A program made the position numbers and the translations under genes. Positions 42,619 to 51,730 of a stretch of 61,506 bases of DNA are shown here, piece by piece. The DNA lies in assembly GCA_025929535.1 (NCBI GenBank), contig JAICLZ010000020.1, positions 1 to 61,506 on the forward strand, given 5' to 3'. The notes under the pieces are model-generated. The model saw only the letters and a list, made by a program, of their open reading frames with translations. It was not told the origin of the DNA and did no database searches. Position 1 is the first letter of the stretch; every line of letters begins with the position of its first letter. Source of the stretch: Gemmatimonadaceae bacterium. Its GTDB lineage: Bacteria > Gemmatimonadota > Gemmatimonadetes > Gemmatimonadales > Gemmatimonadaceae.

Positions 42619-45285
42619 CTACGGCCGCGCGAGATCGGCGAGCCAGATGTTGCTCTGCCGGTCTTCCACCGGAAAGTAGAATCTCGTGGCGCTCATCGAG
42701 AACCCCTGACGCGATGAGGGGCGCGAGAGATCGGGAAAGCGCACGATCACGCGCGGAGCTCCGCCGGTCGCTGGCACGACGCTGAACATCGCGTGCCCCT
42801 CGGCGTCGTGCGACTTGAAGTAGATCGAGCGTCCGTCCTTGCTGAAAATCGCAGTTTCGGGAATCGGATCGCTCGCGGCTGGTGTGTAGACGGTACGTCC
42901 CGCGCCGGAGTCGGGATCCACGAGCACGAGCGAGCGGCCCATCACGGAGACGAGCCACTTTCCGTCCGGCGACCACGTGGAATACGCCGTCGTCGGCAGG
43001 AACGGCTTTCCGCCGAAATAGAGGCGGCGTGGTGTGGACCACTTGCCTGGAGCGAGGCGCGTCGTCACGAAACCACCAACGATGGGCTGCTCGGTGAAAG
43101 TGAGCCGCTTGCCATCCGGCGCCCAGACGGGATAGCTCTCCTGCGCCTGCGATGAGGTCACGAGCTCGACGGGTCCCCCGTCGAGCGGCTTCACCTCGAT
43201 GTCGCGTGTGCCATTTCGAAAGGAGTGATACGCAAGCAGCTTGTCGTCCGGCGAAAGATCGGGCGCGAACACATCGAAGGTCTCGTTCGTGAGCTGCTCC
43301 GGCTCGCCGCCCGCCGTGGACACGCGGTAGATGTTCGCCACGCCGTCATGGTCCGAATCGTACACGACCCATTTCCCATCGCGCGAGACCATCACCGCTT
43401 CGATGGTCTGCGGCCCGCTGGTGAGCGGCGTCGCATCGGTGGACAGCGCGACGCCGCTGGCGGGGATGGGAAGCGAGTAGATGTTCGCGTGCCCCGTATA
43501 CAGTGAGTACGCGACGCGCCTCGCGTCGCTCGTGATCGAGATCGACCGCGCGTTGAGTCCCGTGGTGAGTCGCATCGGCGTCGAGCGCAATGATCCGTTC
43601 CGCGCGATGGCGACCTCGTAGACGTCGAGGGGACCGTCGCGATTCGAGATGAAGTAGAGCCGATCGGCTGCGGGCGACCACTCGGGGCTCTGATTCATCG
43701 CGTGATCGTTCGTCACCTGCACGACGCTCCCGCCCGTCACCGGAACGATGATGATCCCGCTCGGCGCCTTGTTCGCGAAGTTCGCACCGGGATCGCGCGC
43801 CATCGAGTTGCCCGAGGTGCACGCGATCAGCGCAATGTGGCGCGACCAGCGGCATTGGCCCGGCTGAAATACGCCTGTCGTGAGCAAGCGGTGCGACTGG
43901 CCGTCCGCGCTCCCAACGAACAGCGAGTCGAGCCGCGCGTACACGATCTCTTTGCCATCCGGAGACCAGCTCGCGGTCGAGACCGAGTCGCCGATCACGT
44001 TGGCGAGCAGCGGCCGTGCATGCCCACCGAGCGCGGGCGCAACGGCGACACCGTTCAGCGTACGAAACAGAATCTGCGAGCCATCGGGCGACCACTGTGG
44101 CTCGAACTCCACCTGCGTCGAGTCATCGGTGAGCGGGATCGATCGTCCGCCACTCACTGGCCGCACGAAGATTCGTGCGCGCGCCGAGTTGCCGGCGGCG
44201 AAGGCCACGAGCTTGCCGTCGGGGGAGATTGCGGGCGAGATCTGGAGCCCGCTCTCGTTCGTGAACTGCGTTGCGCGTCCGAAGGCGATCGACGGCGCGA
44301 TCTTCCTGAGCGTCGTGAATGCGAGGGCGGCTCCAATCACGGCGAGCAGGCCGACGATGCCGGCGGTCACGAGATACTTTCGGCGCGGCGAGGGCGGCCG
44401 TGTCACCGCCTCGAGCCGCGCGCTCGTCGGCTCGAGTCCGCCGCTCGGCGTCGCCAGCGGCTCGAGCACGGCGAGCAGCTCGGCCGCGGTCTGCCATCGA
44501 TCCGCCGGAAGCTTGGCGAGGCAGCGCATCACCGCGTTCGAGAGCGCGGGGGATATTCCGGGGCGATGCTTCTGCACCGCGTCGGGAGTCTCGGTCACGT
44601 GCGCGGCGAGCACCTGCTGCGGCGTCCCCGAGAACGGCAGCCGCCCCGATAGCAGCTCGTACGCAACGATGCCCACGGCGTAGATGTCGGCGCGGTGATC
44701 GATCGCGGGGTCGGCCGTGGCCTGCTCCGGCGACATGTACGATGGCGTGCCGAGCGCGACACCCATGGTGGTGAGCGTGTCCGCGTTGGTGGCCTCGCTC
44801 ACGGCGCGCGCGACGCCGAAGTCGGTGATCAGAGCGTGGCGTCCCGACAGCATCACGTTGTCGGGCTTGATGTCGCGGTGCACCACACCGTGCTCGTGCG
44901 CGTGCGCCAGGCCGTCCACGATCTCGACGAGCAGGCGCACGGCATCGGAGATGGGCAGCTCGCGCTCGCGATTGAGCCTCTGCCGGAGCGATTGCCCCTG
45001 CACGTACGGCATCACGAAGTAGAGGAGCCCGTCGGCCTCGCCGGAATCGAGCAGCGGCAGGATGCTCGGATGCTGAAGCTGCGCCGCGATCTCGATCTCG
45101 CGCTCGAAGCGAGCGGCTCCCACGGAGGCGGAAAGATCCTCGCGCAGAACCTTGATCGCCACCTTGCGGCGATGCTTCACATCTTCGGCGAGATACACCG
45201 TCGCCATGCCGCCGGCACCGAGCTCGCGCTCGATGACGTACTTGCCGGTCAGACTGGCGTTGATTAGCGCGATTCGATCCTTCAT
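42619..45285 (-). CDS. Serine/threonine protein kinase with C-terminal TolB-like propeller (second copy)
   Basis: An 888-residue membrane kinase of the same plan. The P loop is GAGGMATVY at 23-31, with Lys45, HRDIKPDN (Asp138) and DFG at 155-157, the same positions as its neighbour. The loop after DFG is ARAVSEATNADTLTTMGVAL then SYMSPEQA. A membrane segment (VTAGIVGLLAVIGAALAFTT, about 345-365) is followed by the propeller: SPAISPDGKLVAFAAG, SPEWSPAADRLYFISNRDGP, FAPDLSPDDKLLAYHSFRNG. The ATG at 45285 follows no strong site. It ends 5 bases from the convergent kinase. Duplication from a common ancestor is likely, although the propellers differ. Confidence 0.92.
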   Translation of the reverse strand: MKDRIALINASLTGKYVIERELGAGGMATVYLAEDVKHRRKVAIKVLREDLSASVGAARFEREIEIAAQLQHPSILPLLDSGEADGLLYFVMPYVQGQSLRQRLNRERELPISDAVRLLVEIVDGLAHAHEHGVVHRDIKPDNVMLSGRHALITDFGVARAVSEATNADTLTTMGVALGTPSYMSPEQATADPAIDHRADIYAVGIVAYELLSGRLPFSGTPQQVLAAHVTETPDAVQKHRPGISPALSNAVMRCLAKLPADRWQTAAELLAVLEPLATPSGGLEPTSARLEAVTRPPSPRRKYLVTAGIVGLLAVIGAALAFTTLRKIAPSIAFGRATQFTNESGLQISPAISPDGKLVAFAAGNSARARIFVRPVSGGRSIPLTDDSTQVEFEPQWSPDGSQILFRTLNGVAVAPALGGHARPLLANVIGDSVSTASWSPDGKEIVYARLDSLFVGSADGQSHRLLTTGVFQPGQCRWSRHIALIACTSGNSMARDPGANFANKAPSGIIIVPVTGGSVVQVTNDHAMNQSPEWSPAADRLYFISNRDGPLDVYEVAIARNGSLRSTPMRLTTGLNARSISITSDARRVAYSLYTGHANIYSLPIPASGVALSTDATPLTSGPQTIEAVMVSRDGKWVVYDSDHDGVANIYRVSTAGGEPEQLTNETFDVFAPDLSPDDKLLAYHSFRNGTRDIEVKPLDGGPVELVTSSQAQESYPVWAPDGKRLTFTEQPIVGGFVTTRLAPGKWSTPRRLYFGGKPFLPTTAYSTWSPDGKWLVSVMGRSLVLVDPDSGAGRTVYTPAASDPIPETAIFSKDGRSIYFKSHDAEGHAMFSVVPATGGAPRVIVRFPDLSRPSSRQGFSMSATRFYFPVEDRQSNIWLADLARP

Positions 45286-45433
45286 GGGAAGTGCCGGCTC
45301 GGCATGCGCCAAGATATGGATCCGGCGAAAGATGCGATACCCGACGGACCTTCGGCGCCGTTCGCGGATACTAATGTGATGGGGACGATGGGATCGCGCT
45401 CGCACGCCACAAGCGCTTCGTGCACAAAACTTT

Positions 45434-46705
45434 ATGCGATGTTCGCCCATGGAGTGTAGTCGTCGCGCTCTTCGCTGGCTCTTCGTGTGCGCCGCTGCGC
45501 TGCTTGCGGCGCCCGCCGCGCTGCCCGCGCAGCAAGTCAGCTCTGGCGACACGCTGCACATCCGTCTCCTCGAGCGAGTCCACAGTCATCACCGCGCGCG
45601 CCCCGCAGTGCGGGCGCTCGTGATCGCGCCGCTCGCGGGCGCCGATGGACGAGTGCTGCTCCCGCCCGGAACGATCCTCTTCGGCCACTATGCCGGATCG
45701 GGCATCGAGCGCTTCGACGGCAAGCGACACTGGCTGGCGCTGCAACTCGACAGCGCGGCGGTGCCGATCTTCGATGCCGCGAACGACACGGTGCACGCGG
45801 CCGTATCGATGCGCGTCGTCGCGGTGGACGATGCGCGCGAGAGCGTCGATTCCGCGGGACGCATAGTCGGGCCGGTGATTCCGTCCGTCATCCACTCCAA
45901 AGGCGACTGGGCAGTGGTCGCGCTGGGGGTCCTGCATCCGGTCACCGCGATCGTGCTTGCGACCACGCTCGAAGGCGAGATGAAGGAGCGGCATCGCGCG
46001 GTGTCGCTCGACGCGGGAACGGAGCTCAGCGCGGTGCTCACCCGAAGCGTCGCGCTGCCGCGCCGCACGGAATGGAAGCTGCCACCACCAGTCCCGAGCG
46101 GAGTGAATCCGGACTCCATCGCAGCGTCAGTACCACTGCGCGCGACGCTGCGCGCGAGGAATTTGCCGTCGGACATCGTTGGCATCGCCGTGATCGGGAC
46201 GGCCGAGCAACTGCGCGAGGTATGCGCGGCCGCTGGATTCACGCTGGCGGCGCGAATGACTCTCGGCAGCGACTTCAAGACGTTCGTGAGAGCGGCCAAG
46301 GGCGAAGGCTACGGCGCGCAGCCCGTGTCGGAGCTCGTGCTCGGCGGCCAGCCCCCCGATGTGGTCTACGAGAAAGTGGCCGATTCCTTTCTCAAGCGGC
46401 ACCACTTCCGGGTGTGGCGCTCGCCCTCTGCCTCGGTGAGCGACGACGGTGCGACGCTCTGGCTCATCGCGGCAACGCATGACACCGGCCTCACATTCTC
46501 CAAACAGCGAGACGCGTTCACGCACACCGTCGATCCGCGCGTCGATCTCGAGCGCGACAAAGTGGTGAGCGATCTCGTGGCCACGGGTCGCGTCGCGGCC
46601 CTGAGCTATGCGCAGCGAGTCGCGCCGCCGGGGAGCGCGACCGTGAACGGGGGGCACGCCACCATGGTTACCGACTGGAGGTTGGCGGTACTGGTGCTGA
46701 AGTAG
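45434..46705 (+). CDS. Secreted LssY-C-domain protein
   Basis: A 423-residue secreted protein with a signal peptide (RRALRWLFVCAAALLAAPAALPAQQ). The middle is beta-rich (HIRLLERVHSHHRARPAVRA; LLPPGTILFGHYAG). The C-terminal third is an LssY-C domain: SDIVGIAVIGTAEQLREVCA, HFRVWRSPSASVS and THTVDPRVDLERDKVVSDLV. LssY-C domains occur in acid phosphatase/DedA-linked membrane proteins and in type I secretion loci; the function is unknown. It is divergent from the second kinase across 149 bases, so the two may be regulated together. An ATG at 45449 is an alternative start. Confidence 0.82.
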   Translation: MRCSPMECSRRALRWLFVCAAALLAAPAALPAQQVSSGDTLHIRLLERVHSHHRARPAVRALVIAPLAGADGRVLLPPGTILFGHYAGSGIERFDGKRHWLALQLDSAAVPIFDAANDTVHAAVSMRVVAVDDARESVDSAGRIVGPVIPSVIHSKGDWAVVALGVLHPVTAIVLATTLEGEMKERHRAVSLDAGTELSAVLTRSVALPRRTEWKLPPPVPSGVNPDSIAASVPLRATLRARNLPSDIVGIAVIGTAEQLREVCAAAGFTLAARMTLGSDFKTFVRAAKGEGYGAQPVSELVLGGQPPDVVYEKVADSFLKRHHFRVWRSPSASVSDDGATLWLIAATHDTGLTFSKQRDAFTHTVDPRVDLERDKVVSDLVATGRVAALSYAQRVAPPGSATVNGGHATMVTDWRLAVLVLK

Positions 46706-46709
46706 CCCG

Positions 46710-47645
46710 TCACGGCGTTGCCCCAGCGTTGACGGGAAGCTTTTCGCGCAGCCACTCCTGGTACGAGCCGTCGTACAGCTTCACCGGAAGACCGATTGCG
46801 CGCGCAGCGAGATACGTGGTGCTCGCTCGATAGCCCACCCAGCAGTAGGTAACGACCGTGTCGCCCGGGTGCATGCGATCGGCGTAGAGCTTCGCGAGCT
46901 CGGTCCGGCTCTTCAGCGGTTCGCCGTGAGCCGATCCACTGTCTCCCTGAAAGAGCTGCTGCCACTGGAGCTGCCGCGCGCCGGCGAGATGCCCCTCGCT
47001 CGGCATTCCATGTCTCCCGGCCGTTCCCAGATACTCTCCGTCCGATCGCGTGTCGATGAGTGCGATCCCCGGCTTTCCGATCCGGGACTCGATCCAGGGC
47101 GCGGTCGCGATCACGATTTCCCGCGGCCGCACGTGCAGCGTGCCGCGCGTGATCGCCGTTGCCGCTGTCTCGAGAGGACGCCCCTCGGTACGCCACTTGG
47201 GCAGTCCACCGTCGAGGAAGGACACCCGATCGTGTCCGAGATAGTCGAGCGCCATCACCGCGCGTGCGGCCGAGGGTGCGTCGCCCGAGTAGTACACGAC
47301 GACACGCGAGCGGTCGGATACACCAACGGCTTCGAACGCCGCGCGGAGCGAATCGACGGAGGGCATCTGCGATGCCAGGCCGTCCTTGTCGATCGCGATC
47401 ACGTCGTAAGGAAGCTCGCGCGCCCCGGGAATGTGACCGGCGCTGAACGGCGCGTCGTGCATCATCGCCATGTTGACCTGCAGCACGACGACATTCGGAT
47501 CGTGCAGGTGCGACGCGAGCCACGCTGTCGAGACGATGACCGAGTCGCCGGAGCGCTCCGGCGGAAGGTGCTGCGCCGGAGAGAAATGTTCATGCGCTGT
47601 GGGAACGGCGAGCGTCGTGATCAGCAGCAGGGCAGGGAGGCGCAT
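46710..47645 (-). CDS. Thiosulfate/3-mercaptopyruvate sulfurtransferase (tandem rhodanese), exported
   Basis: A 311-residue protein with a signal peptide (MRLPALLLITTLAVPTAH) and an AGGAG site before the ATG. The first rhodanese domain (about 35-165) has VSTAWLASHLHDPNVVVLQV, DGGLPKW and no catalytic Cys at its loop. The second (about 175-310) has IALIDTRSDGEYLG and the active loop TYCWVGYRAS, where the Cys carries the persulfide. Two-domain enzymes of the SseA/thiosulfate type have this layout. It would transfer sulfur to cyanide or thiols, here outside the cytoplasm. It stands alone. Confidence 0.9.
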   Translation of the reverse strand: MRLPALLLITTLAVPTAHEHFSPAQHLPPERSGDSVIVSTAWLASHLHDPNVVVLQVNMAMMHDAPFSAGHIPGARELPYDVIAIDKDGLASQMPSVDSLRAAFEAVGVSDRSRVVVYYSGDAPSAARAVMALDYLGHDRVSFLDGGLPKWRTEGRPLETAATAITRGTLHVRPREIVIATAPWIESRIGKPGIALIDTRSDGEYLGTAGRHGMPSEGHLAGARQLQWQQLFQGDSGSAHGEPLKSRTELAKLYADRMHPGDTVVTYCWVGYRASTTYLAARAIGLPVKLYDGSYQEWLREKLPVNAGATP

Positions 47646-47731
47646 CTCGTGCTCCTACGGGTCGAGGCAAGCGTGCAGGGTCGCGCAACGCCGTGCTGCG
47701 CGACCGGATCGTCGTCACACTTCCAAGATGT

Positions 47732-50700
47732 CTACGGGAGCAGGCGCAGCGCCGCCTCGAGCTCATTGAGCAGCGAATGACCGTCTGCTGCAGTGAATGG
47801 CATGGGCGGGCGGATCTTGATCACGTTGTGATGGGGCCCGTCGGTGCCGAGCAGGATGCCGCGCTCGCGCATGCGATTCGCCACGAACGATGCTTCCGCG
47901 CCCGCAGGCTCCAGCGTCTCGCGATCCCGCACGAGCTCCACGCCCCAGAAGAGCCCCGAGCCGCGCGCATCGCCGACGATCGGGAATTGCTCGACGAGCG
48001 CGTGCAGCCTCGGGGCCATCGACTCTCCAACCACACGCGCGTGCTCCTGCAGCCTCTCGTCGCGCACGACATCGAGCACCGTGATCCCGACCGCGCACGA
48101 CACGGTGTTGCCGCCGAAGGTGCTGAAGAACTCCATGCCGTTGTCGAATGCATCCGCGATCGCGCGCGTCGTCGCAAGGGCCGCCAGCGGATGACCGTTG
48201 CCGAGCGGCTTGCCCATCACCACGATGTCCGGAACGACTCCCTGTTTCTCGAAGGCCCAGAAGCTCGTGCCCATGCGACCGAGGCCGGTCTGCACCTCAT
48301 CGGCGATGCAGACGCCGCCGGCCGCCCGCACGTGTGCGTACACACTCGCGAGATAGCCCCTGGGCAGCACGAGTTGCCCGCCCACACTCGGGCAGGTCTC
48401 TGCGATGAACCCCGCCAGGCCCCGGTCGCTCTCGCGAAGATGATGCGCGATGTCTCCCACGTGCGACGCGTACTTCGCTCCCGCCTCGAGGTCGCTCGCC
48501 TTGTAGGCGCCGCGATACACGTCCGGGAGCGGAGCCACGTGTACCCAATCCGGCGCACCGCTGCCGCCAGGCCCTGCGTGCTTGTAGGGACTGATGTCGA
48601 TGAGCGAGGTCGTGTTGCCGTGGTACGCGGACTCGAGCACGATCATGTCACGCGCTCCGGTGTACGCGCGCGAGAGGCGCAGCGCAAGCTCGTTGGCCTC
48701 GCTCGCGGAGTTCAGTACGTAGCAGACATCGAGTGCGCTTGGCAGTGTTGCGAGCAGCCGATTCGCATACTCGATCAGCAGGTCGTTGAGATAGCGCGTG
48801 TTCGTGTTGAGCACGCGCATCTGCCTTGCCGCCGCATCCACCACTCGCGGATGGCAGTGCCCCACGTGCGGCACGTTGTTGTACGCGTCGAGATAGCGGC
48901 GGCCTTCATCATCGAAGAGATGCTGCATCCATCCGCGAACGACTTTCACGGGCTCGCGATACGCGATGCTGAGATTCCCGCCGATCACATCACGGCGCGC
49001 CGCCAGCGTGCCGCGCTTGTCGGCGGCGGTCGGCGGAAAACGATCCGCCGGCACGCGCACGATCATGTTCGGATCGGGGCAGAGCGCGCGCCACACCGCG
49101 CGCTGCGATGGTAGAGCGACGCCCGGGAAGCTCGTGCCGAGATCGAGAATGTCGGTGATGATCTGAAAGTGCAGATGCGGTGTCCACCCGCCGTTCACTT
49201 CGGCGGGACCGAGCGACGCGATGCGGTCGCCGGCCTCGATGATCAATCCGACCTCGAGCCCGTCCATCGATTTCCGGCTCAGGTGACCGTACAGCGTGAA
49301 GAACTCCGTTCCATCATCGGTCCGATGCCGGAGCACGATCACGGGGCCGTAGTCGAGCGGCTGCCGATTGTCGCCGAAGGCGTGGACGACACCATCCAGC
49401 GGTGAGAGCACCGAGGTTCCGACGGGCGCGAACAGATCGAGCCCGATGTGAATCGTGCGATGCTCGGCGAACGGGCCACCCGTACCGGCAAACTCCGGCG
49501 CGGTATAGATCTGCCGTGCCTCATCGTAGCGTCCGACCGAGAGCTTCACGTTCGCCTGCCGCATCGCGTCGAGCACGCGTTTCGTGAGCATCGGCTCGGT
49601 GTTGTTGCGCGAATCGCCATCGATCAGCGGACTCGCGATGCTCAGATCGAGCACGATGCTCGGCTCGCGCTGTGGATCGATGGACAGGACGGGCGGGAAC
49701 GCCCGCTGGCGCGCGAGATACGCAACCACGCGGTCCGAGGCGGGCGAGATGCGCACCCCGGCGGCCTCGCGGAACACCGCTTCGGCGAGCCGGAAGGGAA
49801 TCTGCGCGAGCAGCGGCAGTGCGCACGCGATCGCGCGCTGGCTCACGCCCAGATATTCGTTCTCCGGGCGCTGCGCCTGCTGATCGGCCGCGATGCAGGC
49901 GCTGGTGCAGAGGCGCAGCACAACGAGACCGAAGAGCGCAGCCAGCTCGTCATCCGATGGCGTCATCCGCTCGCGGTAGCCGCGCACCACTGCCGCCGCT
50001 GCCGCGAGCGGGTCGCTTTCGCCGAGCACCACGTAGGCGATCGCGATCGCGAGGTCGCCGATGCGGAAGCTGTGCGTCATGTCGCCGAAGTCCACGACGC
50101 CGGTCACGCGCTGATTGCGGCTTTCGACGTCGCCGTCGCCACCCACGAGCACGTTGAAGTCGTTCGGATCCCCGTGGATCGCGGCGCGCGGCAGGGACGA
50201 GAGCAGGGGCTCGGTGTGGCGGTCGAATGCCGCGACGAGCGCGTCGAGCGCGTGGCCCAAGGCGCTGTCGGTGACGAGGCTGCGGTAACGCGCCACGATT
50301 GCGCGGCCGTTCGCGAGATCCCAATAGAAGTCGCGATGGATGGCCGGCGTGTCGAATGTTGCGAGCGCATCGGCGAGCGCGCCGATGCTGCGCCCGAAGT
50401 CCTCGAGCAACTCCGGCGAGTGGCGCGGCGTGGCGCCGAGCGGGCGCCCGTCGAGCCAGGAGACTGCCCAGGCGAAGTGCTCTCGCTCGTCGCTCCCCGA
50501 CACACACACGATCGTCCCGCCAGCCGTGGTGAGCAGCACACGCGGCGTGAACGGCACGCGCTCCGCGACGTGCATCAGCACCCGGTGCTGCGCCTCGAGC
50601 ATCGCGCGATCCTCGCGCGCGTTCGCGATCTTGAGCACGATACGCGTGCCGCTCGCGGACTCGATGCAGAAGTTCTGATCGCGCTCGCTCGTAAGCTCGG

Positions 50701-50782
50701 TGGCGCGGCCAGTCACGCCGAAGTGGTCGCGCGCGAAGCGCTCGGCGTCGCGAAGATCGAAGCTGGGGCTGTGATCGAGCAT
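47732..50782 (-). CDS. Fusion of APH-type kinase, M23 peptidase-like domain and class III aminotransferase / phospho-lyase
   Basis: A 1016-residue protein of three joined parts. Residues 1-350 are an aminoglycoside-phosphotransferase-like kinase with HGDPNDFN (Asp205) and DFGD (231-234). Residues 440-545 are an M23/LytM-like fold with ligand pattern IHIGLD (His445, Asp449) and HLHFQI (His536, His538). Residues 605-1016 are a class III PLP enzyme: ADEVQTGLGRMG (Asp828) and PLP Lys858 in VMGKPLGNGHP. In animals an APH-type hydroxylysine kinase and an AGXT2-like phospho-lyase act in sequence on the same substrate, and fusion of the two is known in bacteria. Phosphorylation of an amino alcohol followed by elimination is the likely reaction. 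The M23 part is unexplained. No signal peptide, so it is cytoplasmic. Confidence 0.87.
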   Translation of the reverse strand: MLDHSPSFDLRDAERFARDHFGVTGRATELTSERDQNFCIESASGTRIVLKIANAREDRAMLEAQHRVLMHVAERVPFTPRVLLTTAGGTIVCVSGSDEREHFAWAVSWLDGRPLGATPRHSPELLEDFGRSIGALADALATFDTPAIHRDFYWDLANGRAIVARYRSLVTDSALGHALDALVAAFDRHTEPLLSSLPRAAIHGDPNDFNVLVGGDGDVESRNQRVTGVVDFGDMTHSFRIGDLAIAIAYVVLGESDPLAAAAAVVRGYRERMTPSDDELAALFGLVVLRLCTSACIAADQQAQRPENEYLGVSQRAIACALPLLAQIPFRLAEAVFREAAGVRISPASDRVVAYLARQRAFPPVLSIDPQREPSIVLDLSIASPLIDGDSRNNTEPMLTKRVLDAMRQANVKLSVGRYDEARQIYTAPEFAGTGGPFAEHRTIHIGLDLFAPVGTSVLSPLDGVVHAFGDNRQPLDYGPVIVLRHRTDDGTEFFTLYGHLSRKSMDGLEVGLIIEAGDRIASLGPAEVNGGWTPHLHFQIITDILDLGTSFPGVALPSQRAVWRALCPDPNMIVRVPADRFPPTAADKRGTLAARRDVIGGNLSIAYREPVKVVRGWMQHLFDDEGRRYLDAYNNVPHVGHCHPRVVDAAARQMRVLNTNTRYLNDLLIEYANRLLATLPSALDVCYVLNSASEANELALRLSRAYTGARDMIVLESAYHGNTTSLIDISPYKHAGPGGSGAPDWVHVAPLPDVYRGAYKASDLEAGAKYASHVGDIAHHLRESDRGLAGFIAETCPSVGGQLVLPRGYLASVYAHVRAAGGVCIADEVQTGLGRMGTSFWAFEKQGVVPDIVVMGKPLGNGHPLAALATTRAIADAFDNGMEFFSTFGGNTVSCAVGITVLDVVRDERLQEHARVVGESMAPRLHALVEQFPIVGDARGSGLFWGVELVRDRETLEPAGAEASFVANRMRERGILLGTDGPHHNVIKIRPPMPFTAADGHSLLNELEAALRLLP

Positions 50783-50836
50783 GGTGGAAGAAACTAGCGG
50801 CGAGCGTCGCACACTGTAAGCCGATCGCAATGCCTC

Positions 50837-51619
50837 TCAGTGGGAAGTCGCGCCCTGCAGCTTCCTGAGAAACGCCGCACCGCTCGACGCGGCCTGGCCG
50901 CTGTCCTTCGAGCCGGTGAGCATGCCGCCGAGCAGGCCGGAAATACTCAGCTTCTTGTAGTTGGGGGGTGGCGTGAAGAGCGAGTCCGGCTGCGGCCCCT
51001 CGGCGATGTTTCGCATCTCGGAGCCGCCATCCTTGCCGGTGGTCTTCGAGAGCACGTGCAGGCGGTCATCCACCCAGATCGTCATGGGGCCGTCCGCTGG
51101 ATCGCTGGACGTGACGCCCCACTTGTGCGCCGCGCGTCCGTTCACGGTCTCCGTTCCCTGGCTGGTGCAGCTCCACTGGGGCGCGGGTTTACTCTTGTCG
51201 GCCTTCGCGAACGCGCCGAACGGATTGACCGCGCTGTTCCACTGGCTGCAGGGATCTCCGGCGCCGGCAGGGCGGAGCACTCGCATCATCGGCGCGAAGG
51301 CGACAGTCACGAGCGGGGTGAACATTCCGGCGTCGATGTACTGCCGCGAGGGATCGTTCACGATCAGCGTGGTGCCGTGCGCGGGATCGACGACGATCGC
51401 GCCGAAGCTGGAGGTGTCCAGCGACTGAATGCGCACGCGTCCCCCGCCCAGGTAGATGCGTGAAGCAGGCTTGTTGGGGTGCGCCAGGTCTACCATGTCC
51501 GCGGAGAAGGCGACCCCGTTCCAGGCGTCGGCCCCGCCCACCACTTCGCCGTTCTGGCATCCTGCAATGGAAGCCGCCAGGATGAGTGCGCCAACCTTCG
51601 GAAGAGAAAGAGTGGACAT
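50837..51619 (-). CDS. Hypothetical lipoprotein (DUF4412-like)
   Basis: A 260-residue lipoprotein with signal LPKVGALILAASIAGC (Cys21) and a GGAGACC site before the ATG at 51619. The mature part contains SADMVDLAHPNKPASRIYLG, VDPAHGTTLIVNDPSRQYID, and a single Cys pair in SQWNSAVN..WSCTSQGTET. Near the end are IWVDDRLHVLSKTTGKDGGS and SLFTPPPNYKKLS. The 'f.pP..Ykk' ending and lipoprotein form recall outer-membrane LolA/DUF4412-like carriers, but the match is weak. It lies downstream of the fusion gene on the same strand with only 54 bases between. Confidence 0.68.
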   Translation of the reverse strand: MSTLSLPKVGALILAASIAGCQNGEVVGGADAWNGVAFSADMVDLAHPNKPASRIYLGGGRVRIQSLDTSSFGAIVVDPAHGTTLIVNDPSRQYIDAGMFTPLVTVAFAPMMRVLRPAGAGDPCSQWNSAVNPFGAFAKADKSKPAPQWSCTSQGTETVNGRAAHKWGVTSSDPADGPMTIWVDDRLHVLSKTTGKDGGSEMRNIAEGPQPDSLFTPPPNYKKLSISGLLGGMLTGSKDSGQAASSGAAFLRKLQGATSH

Positions 51620-51677
51620 GGCGGTCTCCATAAATGGGGTAAGCGGATCCGGCTCGCTGATGCAGAAGATGTAGATG

Positions 51678-51707
51678 AAAAAACCCTCCGGCCAGCTTGC
51701 CGGAGGG
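51678..51707 (-). terminator. Rho-independent terminator downstream of mmsA
   Basis: CCCTCCGGC (51684-51692), a 6-base loop and GCCGGAGGG (51699-51707) form a perfect 9-bp GC stem. On the minus strand it is followed by six T (A-run at 51678-51683). It lies 24 bases after the mmsA stop and would end the lacI-mmsA transcript. Confidence 0.9.
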
Positions 51708-51730
51708 CCTTCTTGAACGGAGCGTCGATA

